Shown here: piece by piece, positions 35,251 through 45,369 of the stretch
Position numbering within the stretch: the stretch's first letter is position 1
Layout of the letters: each line of letters begins with the position of its first letter
NCBI RefSeq assembly: GCF_026342015.1
Contig: NZ_JAPENL010000001.1
Coordinates: 744,001 to 808,000, forward strand
Length of the DNA: 64,000 bases
Direction: 5' to 3'
Source: Micromonospora lupini
GTDB taxonomy: Bacteria; Actinomycetota; Actinomycetes; Mycobacteriales; Micromonosporaceae
Made by a program: the position numbers and the translations under genes
The notes under the pieces: model-generated
The model's input: the letters and a program-made list of their open reading frames with translations, nothing else
What the model was told of the DNA's origin: nothing
The model's database searches: none

Positions 35251-35343
35251 CCCGTGCCTCCCGTGACGACGGTGACAGCGACCCGCTCACAAGCTAGTGT
35301 GCAGATACACGAGATACAAGACACGTGATAGTGGAGGCGGTTG
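35251..35343. promoter_or_regulatory. divergent promoter with closely spaced AGATAC elements
   Basis: CAGATAC (35302-35308) and AGATACAA (35312-35319) are followed by GACACGTGATAG (35320-35331), giving GATAC-AAGACAC-GTGATAG. On the minus strand TAGCTT may be a -10 box for the aryl-AMP ligase. The plus-strand gene has GGAGG (35333-35337) before ATG 35344. Confidence 0.55.
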
Positions 35344-36381
35344 ATGCTGGCGGCGCGGCCCCGTACCGACCTCGGTGCGCTGACCCGGCTCACCGAACTC
35401 GCCGACTACATCGTGCCGTTCACCATCCGGGTGATCGCCCACCTGGGCGTCGCCGACCAGCTCGTCGACGGGCCACGGCCGGTCACCGAGCTGGCCGAGG
35501 CCACCGGCGCGCACGCCCCGTCGCTGCTGCGCGCCCTGCGCGCACTCGCCGGCAAGGGCATCTTCACCGAGGTCGAACCCGAGGTGTTCGGCCTGACGAA
35601 ACTCGCCGAGCCGCTGCGCACCGACCACCCACTGTCGCTGCGCGACGCGTACCCCCTGATGGCCGCGGACGTGCGCGCCTGGGCCGGGCTCGGCGAGTGC
35701 CTGCGCACCGGCGAGGCCGCCTTTCCCCGGATCCACCGCGCCGACTACTGGTCCTACCTGGCCGGGCATCCCGCCGACAGCCTCGCCGTCGACCGCTGGA
35801 TGTCAAGCCTGACCCGGCTGCACCTGCGGACCGTACTGCCCGCGTGGCCGTGGGCGCGGGCCCGGCAGCTCGTCGACGTGGGCGGCGGCGACGGCGCGTT
35901 CCTTGCCGGCCTGCTGCGCCGCTGCCCGCACCTGCACGGCACCCTGCTCGACCTGCCCCACGTGGTGGCCGCCGCGCCGGCGCTGCTCGCCGAGGCCGGG
36001 GTGGCCGACAGGTGCCGGATCGTGGCGGGCAGCTTCTTCGACCCGCTGCCGGCCGACGCCGACCTGTACGTGCTCAAGACGATCCTGCCCGGCTGGGACG
36101 ACGCCGACGCCACGGCCATCCTGCGCCGGATCGCCGCGGCCATGGGTCCGCAGAGCCGGCTGTTGCTGCTGGAAGCGATCATCCCCACCGGCGACGTCTT
36201 CGACGTCGCCAAACTCGTCGACCTGCACACCCTGGTGCTCACCGGCGGTCGGCACCGCACCCGTGACGACCTCGTCGACCTGTTGGCCGGCGCCGGCCTG
36301 CGGCTGGACCGGGTCGTCGCCACGCCCACCCTCACCGTGATCGCCGCCGGTCCCGCCGGGCCGCAGCTGACATCCCCCTAG
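35344..36381 (+). CDS. O-methyltransferase-fold protein lacking catalytic His (PGW variant)
   Basis: The 345-residue protein is a clear paralogue of the O-methyltransferase at 26448-27530: same dimerisation region (LTELADYIVPFTIRV) and intact SAM loop (LVDVGGGDGAF). The catalytic HDW reads P249-G250-W251 (LKTILPGW). Family members that lost this His include hydroxylases and pericyclases that keep SAM as cofactor (RdmB and LepI are known examples). It may therefore do a ring closure, hydroxylation or other non-methylating step, or be a structural partner of its tandem neighbour. The N-terminal 206 bp are almost identical to the next gene. Confidence 0.85.
   Translation: MLAARPRTDLGALTRLTELADYIVPFTIRVIAHLGVADQLVDGPRPVTELAEATGAHAPSLLRALRALAGKGIFTEVEPEVFGLTKLAEPLRTDHPLSLRDAYPLMAADVRAWAGLGECLRTGEAAFPRIHRADYWSYLAGHPADSLAVDRWMSSLTRLHLRTVLPAWPWARARQLVDVGGGDGAFLAGLLRRCPHLHGTLLDLPHVVAAAPALLAEAGVADRCRIVAGSFFDPLPADADLYVLKTILPGWDDADATAILRRIAAAMGPQSRLLLLEAIIPTGDVFDVAKLVDLHTLVLTGGRHRTRDDLVDLLAGAGLRLDRVVATPTLTVIAAGPAGPQLTSP
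35449..35654 (+). repeat. 206-bp near-identical segment shared with 36496-36701
   Basis: The two tandem methyltransferase-fold genes match over these 206 bp with about three mismatches (offset 1047 bp), while the rest of the genes is much less alike. This marks a recent gene conversion or partial duplication limited to the N-terminal domain. Confidence 0.8.
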
Positions 36382-36390
36382 GAGGAATCG

Positions 36391-37413
36391 ATGGCCCCGA
36401 GCCGACCCCGGATCGACATCGAGTCGGTGTTCCGACTGACCGAGCTGGCCGACTACATCGTGCCGTTCACCGTGCGCGCGGTCGCCGAGTTGGGTGTCGC
36501 CGACCAGCTCGTCGACGGGCCACGGCCGGTCACCGAGCTGGCCGAGGCCACCGGCGCGCACGCCCCGTCGCTGCTGCGCGCCCTGCGCGCGCTCGCCGGC
36601 AAGGGCATCTTCACCGAGGTCGAACCCGAGGTGTTCGGCCTGACGAAACTCGCCGAGCCGCTGCGCACCGACCACCCGCTGTCCCTGCGCGACGCGTACC
36701 CGCTGCTGGAGCCGGACATCGAGGCGTGGGCCCACTTCGACCACAGCATCCGCACCGGGCAGGCGTCGTTCGACCAGGTCCACCCCGAGGGCTACTGGCC
36801 GTACATGGCCGCCCACCCGCACGACAGTGCCCGCTTCGACGCCTCCCAACAGGCGGCCACCCGGCTGGAGCTGCGGGCAGCGCTGCCCGCGTACCCCTGG
36901 GGTGAGCTGACAACAGTTGTCGACGTCGGCGGCGGCAACGGCGCCTTCCTCGGCGGCATCATGGCCCGCTTCCCGCAGCTGCAAGGCACCCTGTTCGACC
37001 TGCCGCACGTCGTCGCCGAGGCCGAACCGGTGCTGCAGAAGCTCGGCGTGGCGCAGCGGTGCACGGTGACCGGCGGCAGCTTCTTCGAGACCATCCCGGC
37101 CGGCGCGGACGCGTACCTGCTCAAGCGGATCCTCTACGGCTGGGACGACGACAACGCCGTACGGCTGTTGACGGCCGTGCGGGCGGCGATGCGGCCGGAC
37201 AGCCGGCTGCTCGTGCTGGAGCCCGTGGTCGAGGCCGGCGACCGCTTCGACGTGGGACGCCTCTACGACCTGCTCCTGCTGGCCATGGTCGGCGGCGGCG
37301 CCCGCTCGCGCGAGCACATCGAACGGCTGCTGGACGCCGCCGACCTGCGGTTGGGGCGCAGCGTGCCCACCATGATGTTCCCCATCCTCGAGATCGTCCC
37401 GAAGGAGGCGTGA
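36391..37413 (+). CDS. O-methyltransferase-fold protein lacking catalytic His (YGW variant)
   Basis: The 340-residue tandem paralogue of the preceding protein has a strong TAGGAGGA ribosome site. The SAM loop VVDVGGGNGAF is kept, but the catalytic His position is Tyr249 (LKRILYGW). Having two such proteins with different replacements side by side suggests a pair, possibly a heterodimer, with a function other than simple O-methylation. The gene ends 3 bp before the ferredoxin gene, so an electron-transfer partner is made from the same mRNA. An alternative is a methyltransferase using a different base. Confidence 0.85.
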   Translation: MAPSRPRIDIESVFRLTELADYIVPFTVRAVAELGVADQLVDGPRPVTELAEATGAHAPSLLRALRALAGKGIFTEVEPEVFGLTKLAEPLRTDHPLSLRDAYPLLEPDIEAWAHFDHSIRTGQASFDQVHPEGYWPYMAAHPHDSARFDASQQAATRLELRAALPAYPWGELTTVVDVGGGNGAFLGGIMARFPQLQGTLFDLPHVVAEAEPVLQKLGVAQRCTVTGGSFFETIPAGADAYLLKRILYGWDDDNAVRLLTAVRAAMRPDSRLLVLEPVVEAGDRFDVGRLYDLLLLAMVGGGARSREHIERLLDAADLRLGRSVPTMMFPILEIVPKEA

Positions 37414-37416
37414 GCG

Positions 37417-37611
37417 ATGCGACTGGTCGTGGACTTCTCCCGCTGTGAGAGCAACGCGGTCTGCGTGGGGCAGGCGCCGGAGGTGTTCGACGTCGCCGAC
37501 GACGACCGGCTGCACATCACCGAACAGCCGCTGGAAGGGTCGCTTGCCAACCGGGTACGCGAGGCCGCGCGCCGCTGCCCCAAGCAGGCGCTGTCCGTGG
37601 TGGACGACTGA
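37417..37611 (+). CDS. 3Fe-4S-type ferredoxin
   Basis: A 64-residue acidic protein with the single-cluster pattern of P450-linked actinobacterial ferredoxins: Cys10, Cys16 (CESNAVCVGQAPEVFDV) and a late Cys-Pro (RRCPKQAL). It carries electrons to cytochrome P450s. The window encodes three free P450s and one fused P450 but only this ferredoxin, and no ferredoxin reductase. It closes the operon and is followed by a strong hairpin. Confidence 0.92.
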   Translation: MRLVVDFSRCESNAVCVGQAPEVFDVADDDRLHITEQPLEGSLANRVREAARRCPKQALSVVDD

Positions 37612-37617
37612 CGGGGG

Positions 37618-37647
37618 ACCCGCTCCCCGGATGGACGGGGAGCGGGT
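37618..37647. terminator. 12-bp hairpin after the ferredoxin gene
   Basis: ACCCGCTCCCCG (37618-37629) and CGGGGAGCGGGT (37636-37647) pair perfectly around GATGGA. It lies between the ferredoxin stop and the stop of the convergent small secreted protein. Confidence 0.8.
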
Positions 37648-37657
37648 GCGAGCCGGG

Positions 37658-37981
37658 CTACTCGTAGTACTCGACGTACGTGATCAGTGAACACCGGTCC
37701 TCGGACCCGTACCCCGGACGTGCGTTACCGAGGCACACCCACACCTCCGCCTGGTCCACGTCCTCGACGGGCCATCCGTAGTTCGGAATCTCGGCGCCGG
37801 TCGAGGTGGAGGTGTCATCGGCCACGAACGGCCCGCTCGTGGCCCAGTAGCCGCCGGCGCCTCCGGTGGCGCTGCCGGTGCTGCACCTGCTGGCGGCCTG
37901 GGCCGGGGCAGGGGCGACGAGCGTCACCGTGGCCAACGTGAGGACGCCGACGAGGATTCCGAGCAGTCTCGGATACCGCAC
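37658..37981 (-). CDS. small secreted protein of unknown function
   Basis: I do not recognise this 107-residue protein. From GTG 37981, which has a GGAAGG site 8 nt upstream, it begins VRYPRLLGILVGVLTLATVTLVAPAPAQA, a typical Sec signal peptide ending in an AxA cleavage site. The mature ~78 residues are Gly/Ser/Thr/Tyr-rich with three Cys (SRCSTG, VWVCLGN, EDRCSLI) and end YVEYYE. The odd number of Cys leaves one unpaired or allows dimer formation. It has no obvious link to the biosynthesis and may be a bystander. Confidence 0.6.
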   Translation of the reverse strand: MRYPRLLGILVGVLTLATVTLVAPAPAQAASRCSTGSATGGAGGYWATSGPFVADDTSTSTGAEIPNYGWPVEDVDQAEVWVCLGNARPGYGSEDRCSLITYVEYYE

Positions 37982-38060
37982 GGGTTGCCTTCCGACACGG
38001 TGGCCCGGCTGGCCACCCACATCGGGCTTACTCGCTGACCCAGGGCCGTGGGTGCGGACA

Positions 38061-38134
38061 GATCCACTCCAGGTCGCCGATATCGCTGCATCACAGCGCC
38101 CGGATAACGCGACATCGGCGATCTGGAGTGGATC
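38061..38134. repeat. 21-bp near-perfect inverted repeat with internal hairpin
   Basis: The arms at 38061-38081 and 38114-38134 (starting GATCCACTCCAGGTCG) are reverse complements with one mismatch, separated by 32 bp. The loop holds its own stem CGCTG/CAGCG (38084-38098). The right arm overlaps the stop codon of the molybdenum hydroxylase large subunit, so it can act as that operon's terminator. Its size and nested stem also resemble a small mobile or dispersed palindromic element. No gene is seen between 37982 and 38132. Confidence 0.75.
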
Positions 38135-40379
38135 AACCCACCGTCGCCGCCTGGATGGCCGTCCAGACCCGTTCCGCGGTCACCGGCATGTCGATGTGCC
38201 GCACGCCCAGGTGGCGGACGGCGTCGACCACCGCGTTCTGCACCGCCGGCGGGAACCCGACCGCCCCCGACTCGCCCAGGCCCTTGGCGCCCAGCGCGTT
38301 CACCGGAGTCGGGGTCTGCATCGCGACAGTCTCGAAGGAGGGCAGCTCCGCCGCGCCCACCATGGCGTAGCGGTGCAGGTCACCGTGCAGGGGCGTGCCG
38401 TCGGCGGCGAAGCGGACCTCCTCCACCAGCGCCTGACCGGCGCCCTGCGCGAGGCCGCCGTGCACCTGCCCCTCGGCCAGCAGCGGGTTGAGCAGCACGC
38501 CCGCGTCGTCCACGGCCACCACCCGCCGCAGCGTCACCTGCCCGGTCTCGGTGTCCACGAGCACCACCGCCAGGTGCGCGCCGAACGGGCAGGTCGCCGC
38601 CGTCGGCTGGAAGTTCGCCTCCGCGGACAACCCGTCGGCGGCGGCCAGCTCGGTCCAGTAGACGACGTGCCCGGCGGTCGAGCGGAACCGCCCCGACGCG
38701 TACTCCACGTCGTCGCGGGGCACACCCAGGTGGACGGCCGCCGCGTCCCGCCCCCGCTCCACCAGGGCCAGGGCCGCCTCACGGACCGCCATGCCGCCGG
38801 TCTGCAACGACCGGGACCCGCCGGTGCCGCCGCCCGCGGCGACCGTCGCGGTGTCGGAGTGGCGTACGTCGACGCGGTCCAGCGCCACGGCGAGCACGTC
38901 GGCGGCGAGCATCGCCCACGCGGTGACGTGCCCTTGCCCGTGCGGGCAGGTGCCCGAGTGAACGGTGAACCGGCCGGTGTCGTCGACGCGGATCGAGGCG
39001 TACTCGCTGCGGGTGTCCGCGCCGGTGATCTCCACGAAGGTGGACAGTCCGATGCCGAGCTGTTCGACGTCGCCGCGCTCGCGGCGGGCCGCCTGCTCGG
39101 CGCGCAACGCCTGGTAGTCGGCCTCGGCGAGCACCCGCTCGAGCGCCGCCGGGTAGTCGCCGGTGTCGTAGCGGGCACGCGTCACGGTCGTCACCGGGAA
39201 GCTCTCCGGGGGCAGCAGGTTGCGCCGGCGTACCTCGGCCGGGTCCAGGCCGATCTCCGCCGCGTACAGGTCGACCATCCGCTCCAGCGCGGCGACGGCC
39301 TCCGGCTGCCCGGCGCCCCGGTACGACACCACGGGCGTGGTCGTGGTGGTGACGCTTGACGAGCTGAACTTCGCCCGGCTGATCGCGTAGGGGCCGGTGA
39401 GCATCGTGCGGGTCCAGAACGGCAGGATCGCGCCGATGCGCGGGTACGCCCCGGCGTCCTGCACGATCTCCAGCGCGTACGACACGATCCGCCCGTCGCG
39501 GGTGCCGCCCAGCTCGGCGCTCTGGTGCTGGGCCCGGCCGTGCCCGGCGGCGGTCATGCTCTCGCTGCGGGTCTCCGCCCAGCGCACCGGGCGACCGAGT
39601 CGACGGCTGGCCCAGGCGACGAGGACGTCCTCCCGGCTGGCGAACGCCTTGGAGCCGAACGCCCCACCGACGTCGCCGTTGACCACCTGGACCCGGTCCT
39701 CCGGCTCACCGAGGGCTGCCGCGAGCTGGTTGCGCCACAGGTGCACGGCCTGGCTGCCGGCGCGGTAGCGCAGCCCGCCCGGTCCCCACTCGGCCTGCCC
39801 GGCGCGGGCTTCCAGGGGGCACGGCGCGACCCGGGGGTTGCGCATCCGCTGCCGAACGATCACCTCGGCGCCCTCGTGCAGCTCGGCACGCCCGGCCGGC
39901 CGCCGGAAGCCCAGCTTGAGCACCATGTTCGTGCCGGCCTCGGGGTGCAGCACCAGGTCGTCGGCGAGCGCCTCCTCGACGTCGACAAGCACCGGCAGTG
40001 CCTCGATGTCGGTTTCGACGAGCGCGGCGGCGTCGACGGCCTCGGCGCGGCTGGTCGCCAGCACCGCGGCGACGGGTTCGCCGACGAAGCGCACCACGCC
40101 GTCGGCGAGCACCGGGGTGGTCATCTTCTGGTTGAGCACCCCGGCCTCGGGCGGCAGCGGCGGCAGGTCCACGTCCGCCGCCGTGAACACCGCGACCACT
40201 CCTGGCGCCCGGCGGGCGGCGTCGGTGTCCACGCCCCGCAGCCGGCCGTGGGCCACCGTCGAGCGGACCACGACCAGCTCCAGCGAGCCGGGCACCCGTA
40301 CGTCGTCGACGTAGGTGCCGCCGGTGGTGAGCAGGGCGCGGTCCTCGGTGCGCCGGACCGGTCGGCCGATCAATGACAT
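38133..40379 (-). CDS. molybdenum hydroxylase large (molybdopterin) subunit, CoxL-like
   Basis: The 748-residue protein is a xanthine-dehydrogenase-family molybdopterin subunit: IGRPVRRTEDRALLTTGGTYVDDV at the start, GDVGGAFGSKAF, and the catalytic Glu703 in GLGESGAVGFPP. The YRGAGRPEA motif reads YRGAGQPEA, with Gln for Arg. It should pair with the FAD and 2Fe-2S subunits at 22837-24167, 14 kb away in another operon. It is last in a minus-strand operon behind two P450s. Oxidation of a carbon next to ring nitrogen, or of an aldehyde, is the expected chemistry. Confidence 0.88.
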   Translation of the reverse strand: MSLIGRPVRRTEDRALLTTGGTYVDDVRVPGSLELVVVRSTVAHGRLRGVDTDAARRAPGVVAVFTAADVDLPPLPPEAGVLNQKMTTPVLADGVVRFVGEPVAAVLATSRAEAVDAAALVETDIEALPVLVDVEEALADDLVLHPEAGTNMVLKLGFRRPAGRAELHEGAEVIVRQRMRNPRVAPCPLEARAGQAEWGPGGLRYRAGSQAVHLWRNQLAAALGEPEDRVQVVNGDVGGAFGSKAFASREDVLVAWASRRLGRPVRWAETRSESMTAAGHGRAQHQSAELGGTRDGRIVSYALEIVQDAGAYPRIGAILPFWTRTMLTGPYAISRAKFSSSSVTTTTTPVVSYRGAGQPEAVAALERMVDLYAAEIGLDPAEVRRRNLLPPESFPVTTVTRARYDTGDYPAALERVLAEADYQALRAEQAARRERGDVEQLGIGLSTFVEITGADTRSEYASIRVDDTGRFTVHSGTCPHGQGHVTAWAMLAADVLAVALDRVDVRHSDTATVAAGGGTGGSRSLQTGGMAVREAALALVERGRDAAAVHLGVPRDDVEYASGRFRSTAGHVVYWTELAAADGLSAEANFQPTAATCPFGAHLAVVLVDTETGQVTLRRVVAVDDAGVLLNPLLAEGQVHGGLAQGAGQALVEEVRFAADGTPLHGDLHRYAMVGAAELPSFETVAMQTPTPVNALGAKGLGESGAVGFPPAVQNAVVDAVRHLGVRHIDMPVTAERVWTAIQAATVG

Positions 40380-40413
40380 CTGCGACTCCTGGTTGCTGCG
40401 GCCCGGCGCCCGC

Positions 40414-41622
40414 TCAGGCGGGGGCGACGGCGAGCGGGATCGACGCGTACGACCGGAAGAGGGCGCTGGGCTCGCGCACCGGATCCGCGGCCAGGTCGAG
40501 GCCGGTGAGCCGCCGCGCGAGCCGCTCGAAGACCACCGCTCCCTCGATGCGGGCCAGCGCGGCGCCGAGGCAGCCGCGCACGCCGCCGCCGAAGCCGACG
40601 TGCGGGTTGGGATGGCGGCCGATGTCGACGCGACCCGGGTCTGGAAAGACGTCCTCGTCGTGGTTGGCGCAGCCGAGCAGGAGGAAGACCGACCGACCGG
40701 GACGGATCACCCGGTCGCCGACCGGGATCGGCTCCAGTGCCAGCCGCGCCGTGTACTGGATCGGGGAGTCGAACCTGACGAACTCCTCGGCCGCGGTGGC
40801 GGAGAGCGACGGGTCGGCGCGCAGCCGACGCCACTCGTCGGGCCGGTCGGCCAGGGCGATGCTGCCGGTGCAGACCATGTTCATCGTCGTCTCGTAGCCG
40901 GTGAAGCAGAGGAAGACGATGTTGTCGACGACCTCCTCGATCCCCTCGGCCGGGTCGGCCACGGCGAGCATCCGGTCGAGCAGGTCGCCGCCGAGGTCGG
41001 CGTGCCGGTCGGCGAGCAGGTCGCGGACGTACCCGCGCAGCCACGCGAGGGCCTCGTCGGCCGCCGCGCGGTCGGCCTCGGGAAGGAACGGGGTGAAGGC
41101 CCGGCCCAGCGCCGCCGAGCGGGGCCAGACCTCGGCCCGGGTCCGCGCCGCCGGCAGGCCGATGAGTTCGCACACGACTGTCGCGGCGACCGGGAACGCC
41201 AGGTCGGCCACGGCGTCCATTCGGCGGGTGTCCAGCGCCGGGGTGAGCAGCTCGTCGACGAGGTCGCCGACGCGGCTCGCGGTGCGTCGGGCCACGCCGG
41301 GGCTGAACGCGCGAACGACCTGCTGGTGCAGGCGGCTGTGGTCGTCCGGGTCGCGGGTGGGGATGATGCGGCGGAAGACCTCGCGGGAGAGGTCCTGTGC
41401 CATCCGGAACTGCGGGTCGTCCTGCGGGAAGGTGTTGCTCAGCCGGCGGTCGCGCAGCAGCGCGGCCACGTCCCGGTGCCGGGTCACACCCCAGCTCGCC
41501 GGCCCGAAGCGACACAGCGGGCCGGCCGCCCGCATCCGCGCGTACGTCGGGTAGGGGTCGGCGACGACCTCGGGCGCGAGCGGGTCCATCCGCGCCGGCA
41601 GGACGCGGCCGGGGGGGCTCAC
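40414..41622 (-). CDS. cytochrome P450
   Basis: The 402-residue soluble P450 starts at GTG 41622 in a GTGA overlap with the upstream P450. The oxygen-binding helix I reads FTGYETTMN, the ExxR is EEFVR, and the haem loop is FGGGVRGCLGAALARIE with Arg where His is common. The reading frame stays open far upstream, but the overlap and the start of the fold (MDPLAPEVVADPYPTYARMRAAGP) favour this start. It resembles the adjacent P450 and probably arose by duplication. Substrate unknown. Confidence 0.9.
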   Translation of the reverse strand: MSPPGRVLPARMDPLAPEVVADPYPTYARMRAAGPLCRFGPASWGVTRHRDVAALLRDRRLSNTFPQDDPQFRMAQDLSREVFRRIIPTRDPDDHSRLHQQVVRAFSPGVARRTASRVGDLVDELLTPALDTRRMDAVADLAFPVAATVVCELIGLPAARTRAEVWPRSAALGRAFTPFLPEADRAAADEALAWLRGYVRDLLADRHADLGGDLLDRMLAVADPAEGIEEVVDNIVFLCFTGYETTMNMVCTGSIALADRPDEWRRLRADPSLSATAAEEFVRFDSPIQYTARLALEPIPVGDRVIRPGRSVFLLLGCANHDEDVFPDPGRVDIGRHPNPHVGFGGGVRGCLGAALARIEGAVVFERLARRLTGLDLAADPVREPSALFRSYASIPLAVAPA

Positions 41623-42830
41623 GGCCGCACCGCCACGGGCACACTGGCGTACGAGCGCAGCGTCCCGTCGGTCTGCCGACGGGCCGGGCCGGCCGGGGTC
41701 AGCGTGCCGAACGTGCGCAGCAGGGTCTCGAACGCGACCTGCGCCTCCACCCGGGCCAGGTAGCCGCCGAGGCAGTGGTGGATGCCGCCGCCGAAGGACA
41801 GGTGCGGGTTCTCCGCCCGGGTGATGTCGAGGCGGTCCGGCGCGGCGAACTGGTCGGGGTCGCGGTTGGCGCTGCCGAGCAGCAGGATCAGCACCCGCCC
41901 GGCGCGGATGGTGCGGTCGCCGACGTCCAGGTCCTCCCGGGCGAGGCGGGCGACGCCCTGGATCGGGGCGTCGTAGCGCAGGAACTCCTCCACCGCCTGT
42001 GGGGTCAGGGTCGGGTCCGACCGGAGCAGGGCGAGCTGGTCGGGGTGGTCGAGCAGGGCGGCCACCCCGGTGGCGATGAGGTTGGTGGTGGTCTCGAAGC
42101 CGGCGAAGAAGGCGAAGACCGCGTTGTCCACGATCTCGTCGTGGTCGAGCACGGCGCCGTCGTCGTCGGTCGCGGCGAGCATCCGCGACAGCAGGTCCTC
42201 GCCGGGTTCGGCGCGACGCCTGTCGAGGATGTCGCCGAGGTAGCCGCGCAGCCACTCGACGGCCCGGTCGGCGGCCGGGCGGTCGTCGTCGGGCACGATC
42301 GCGGCGAACGCCTTGCTCAAATCCAGCGCGTACGGGCGGATGCGCTCGTGGTCGGCCGGTGGGATGCCCATCAGGGCGCAGACCACCATCACCGGCAGGG
42401 GAAAAGCGAGATCCGAGACCGCGTCGAAGCCTCCGGTGCGGGTCGCCGGGGCGAGCAGCTCGGTGACCATCTGCTCGATCCGGGGGCGTAGCCGGCGGAC
42501 CAGGGCGGGGCTGAACGCCTTGGCCATCAGTCGGCGCAGTCGGCCGTGCTCGGGCGGGTCGCGGTAGAGGATGATGCTGCCGAAGAAGTCGCCGGCCGCG
42601 CCGTCGCCTGCCGACATCCGGTGGTAGGTAGCGGGGAACTCGCTGCCCAGGCGCGGGTCGCGGACCAGCCGGGCGACGTCGGCGTAGCGGGTGACGCCCC
42701 AGCTTCCCGGGCCCATCCGGCACAACGGGCCGGCCGCCCGCAGCGCCGCGTAGGTGGGGTAGGGGTCGGCCAGCACGGCCGGGTCACGGGCGTCGAATCT
42801 CGGCGGCAAGCCGGTACGGGCCGAGGTCAT
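41619..42830 (-). CDS. cytochrome P450
   Basis: A 403-residue P450 with helix I FFAGFETTTN, ExxR in EEFLRYD, and haem loop FGGGIHHCLGGYLARVE. It is first in the operon P450-P450-molybdenum hydroxylase large subunit. No clear ribosome site precedes ATG 42830; a weak CATACT box lies 7 nt upstream. Its promoter region is shared with the divergent PKS operon and carries AGATAC elements. It probably hydroxylates or desaturates the polyketide or azoline product, fed by the ferredoxin at 37417. Confidence 0.9.
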   Translation of the reverse strand: MTSARTGLPPRFDARDPAVLADPYPTYAALRAAGPLCRMGPGSWGVTRYADVARLVRDPRLGSEFPATYHRMSAGDGAAGDFFGSIILYRDPPEHGRLRRLMAKAFSPALVRRLRPRIEQMVTELLAPATRTGGFDAVSDLAFPLPVMVVCALMGIPPADHERIRPYALDLSKAFAAIVPDDDRPAADRAVEWLRGYLGDILDRRRAEPGEDLLSRMLAATDDDGAVLDHDEIVDNAVFAFFAGFETTTNLIATGVAALLDHPDQLALLRSDPTLTPQAVEEFLRYDAPIQGVARLAREDLDVGDRTIRAGRVLILLLGSANRDPDQFAAPDRLDITRAENPHLSFGGGIHHCLGGYLARVEAQVAFETLLRTFGTLTPAGPARRQTDGTLRSYASVPVAVRP

Positions 42831-42908
42831 GCCCGCCAGTATGCTCAACCAAAGATACAAGAAACAAGTACTTCCGAGATACGCGAAACACTATTAGGCT
42901 TCCGAGCC
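42831..42908. promoter_or_regulatory. divergent promoter of the PKS operon with two AGATAC elements
   Basis: AGATACAAGAAACAAG (from 42853) and AGATACGCGAAACACT (from 42877) are 24 bp apart and share AGATACNNGAAACA. TAGGCT (42895-42900) ends 8 nt before ATG 42909, with 12 nt between it and the nearer element. This would drive the 18-kb operon from the P450 to the FMN reductase. Confidence 0.6.
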
Positions 42909-45364
<2,456 letters not shown>

Positions 45365-45369
45365 GCGGC

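Noticed and set aside
38061..38134. Insertion sequence end or integron attC site
   Set aside because: No transposase or integrase gene is nearby and no target duplication is visible. I report it only as an inverted repeat.
41623..42723. 769-residue reading of the second P450 starting far upstream
   Set aside because: The extra N-terminal half is the wrong-frame shadow of the first P450. The P450 fold and the GTGA overlap set the start at 41622.
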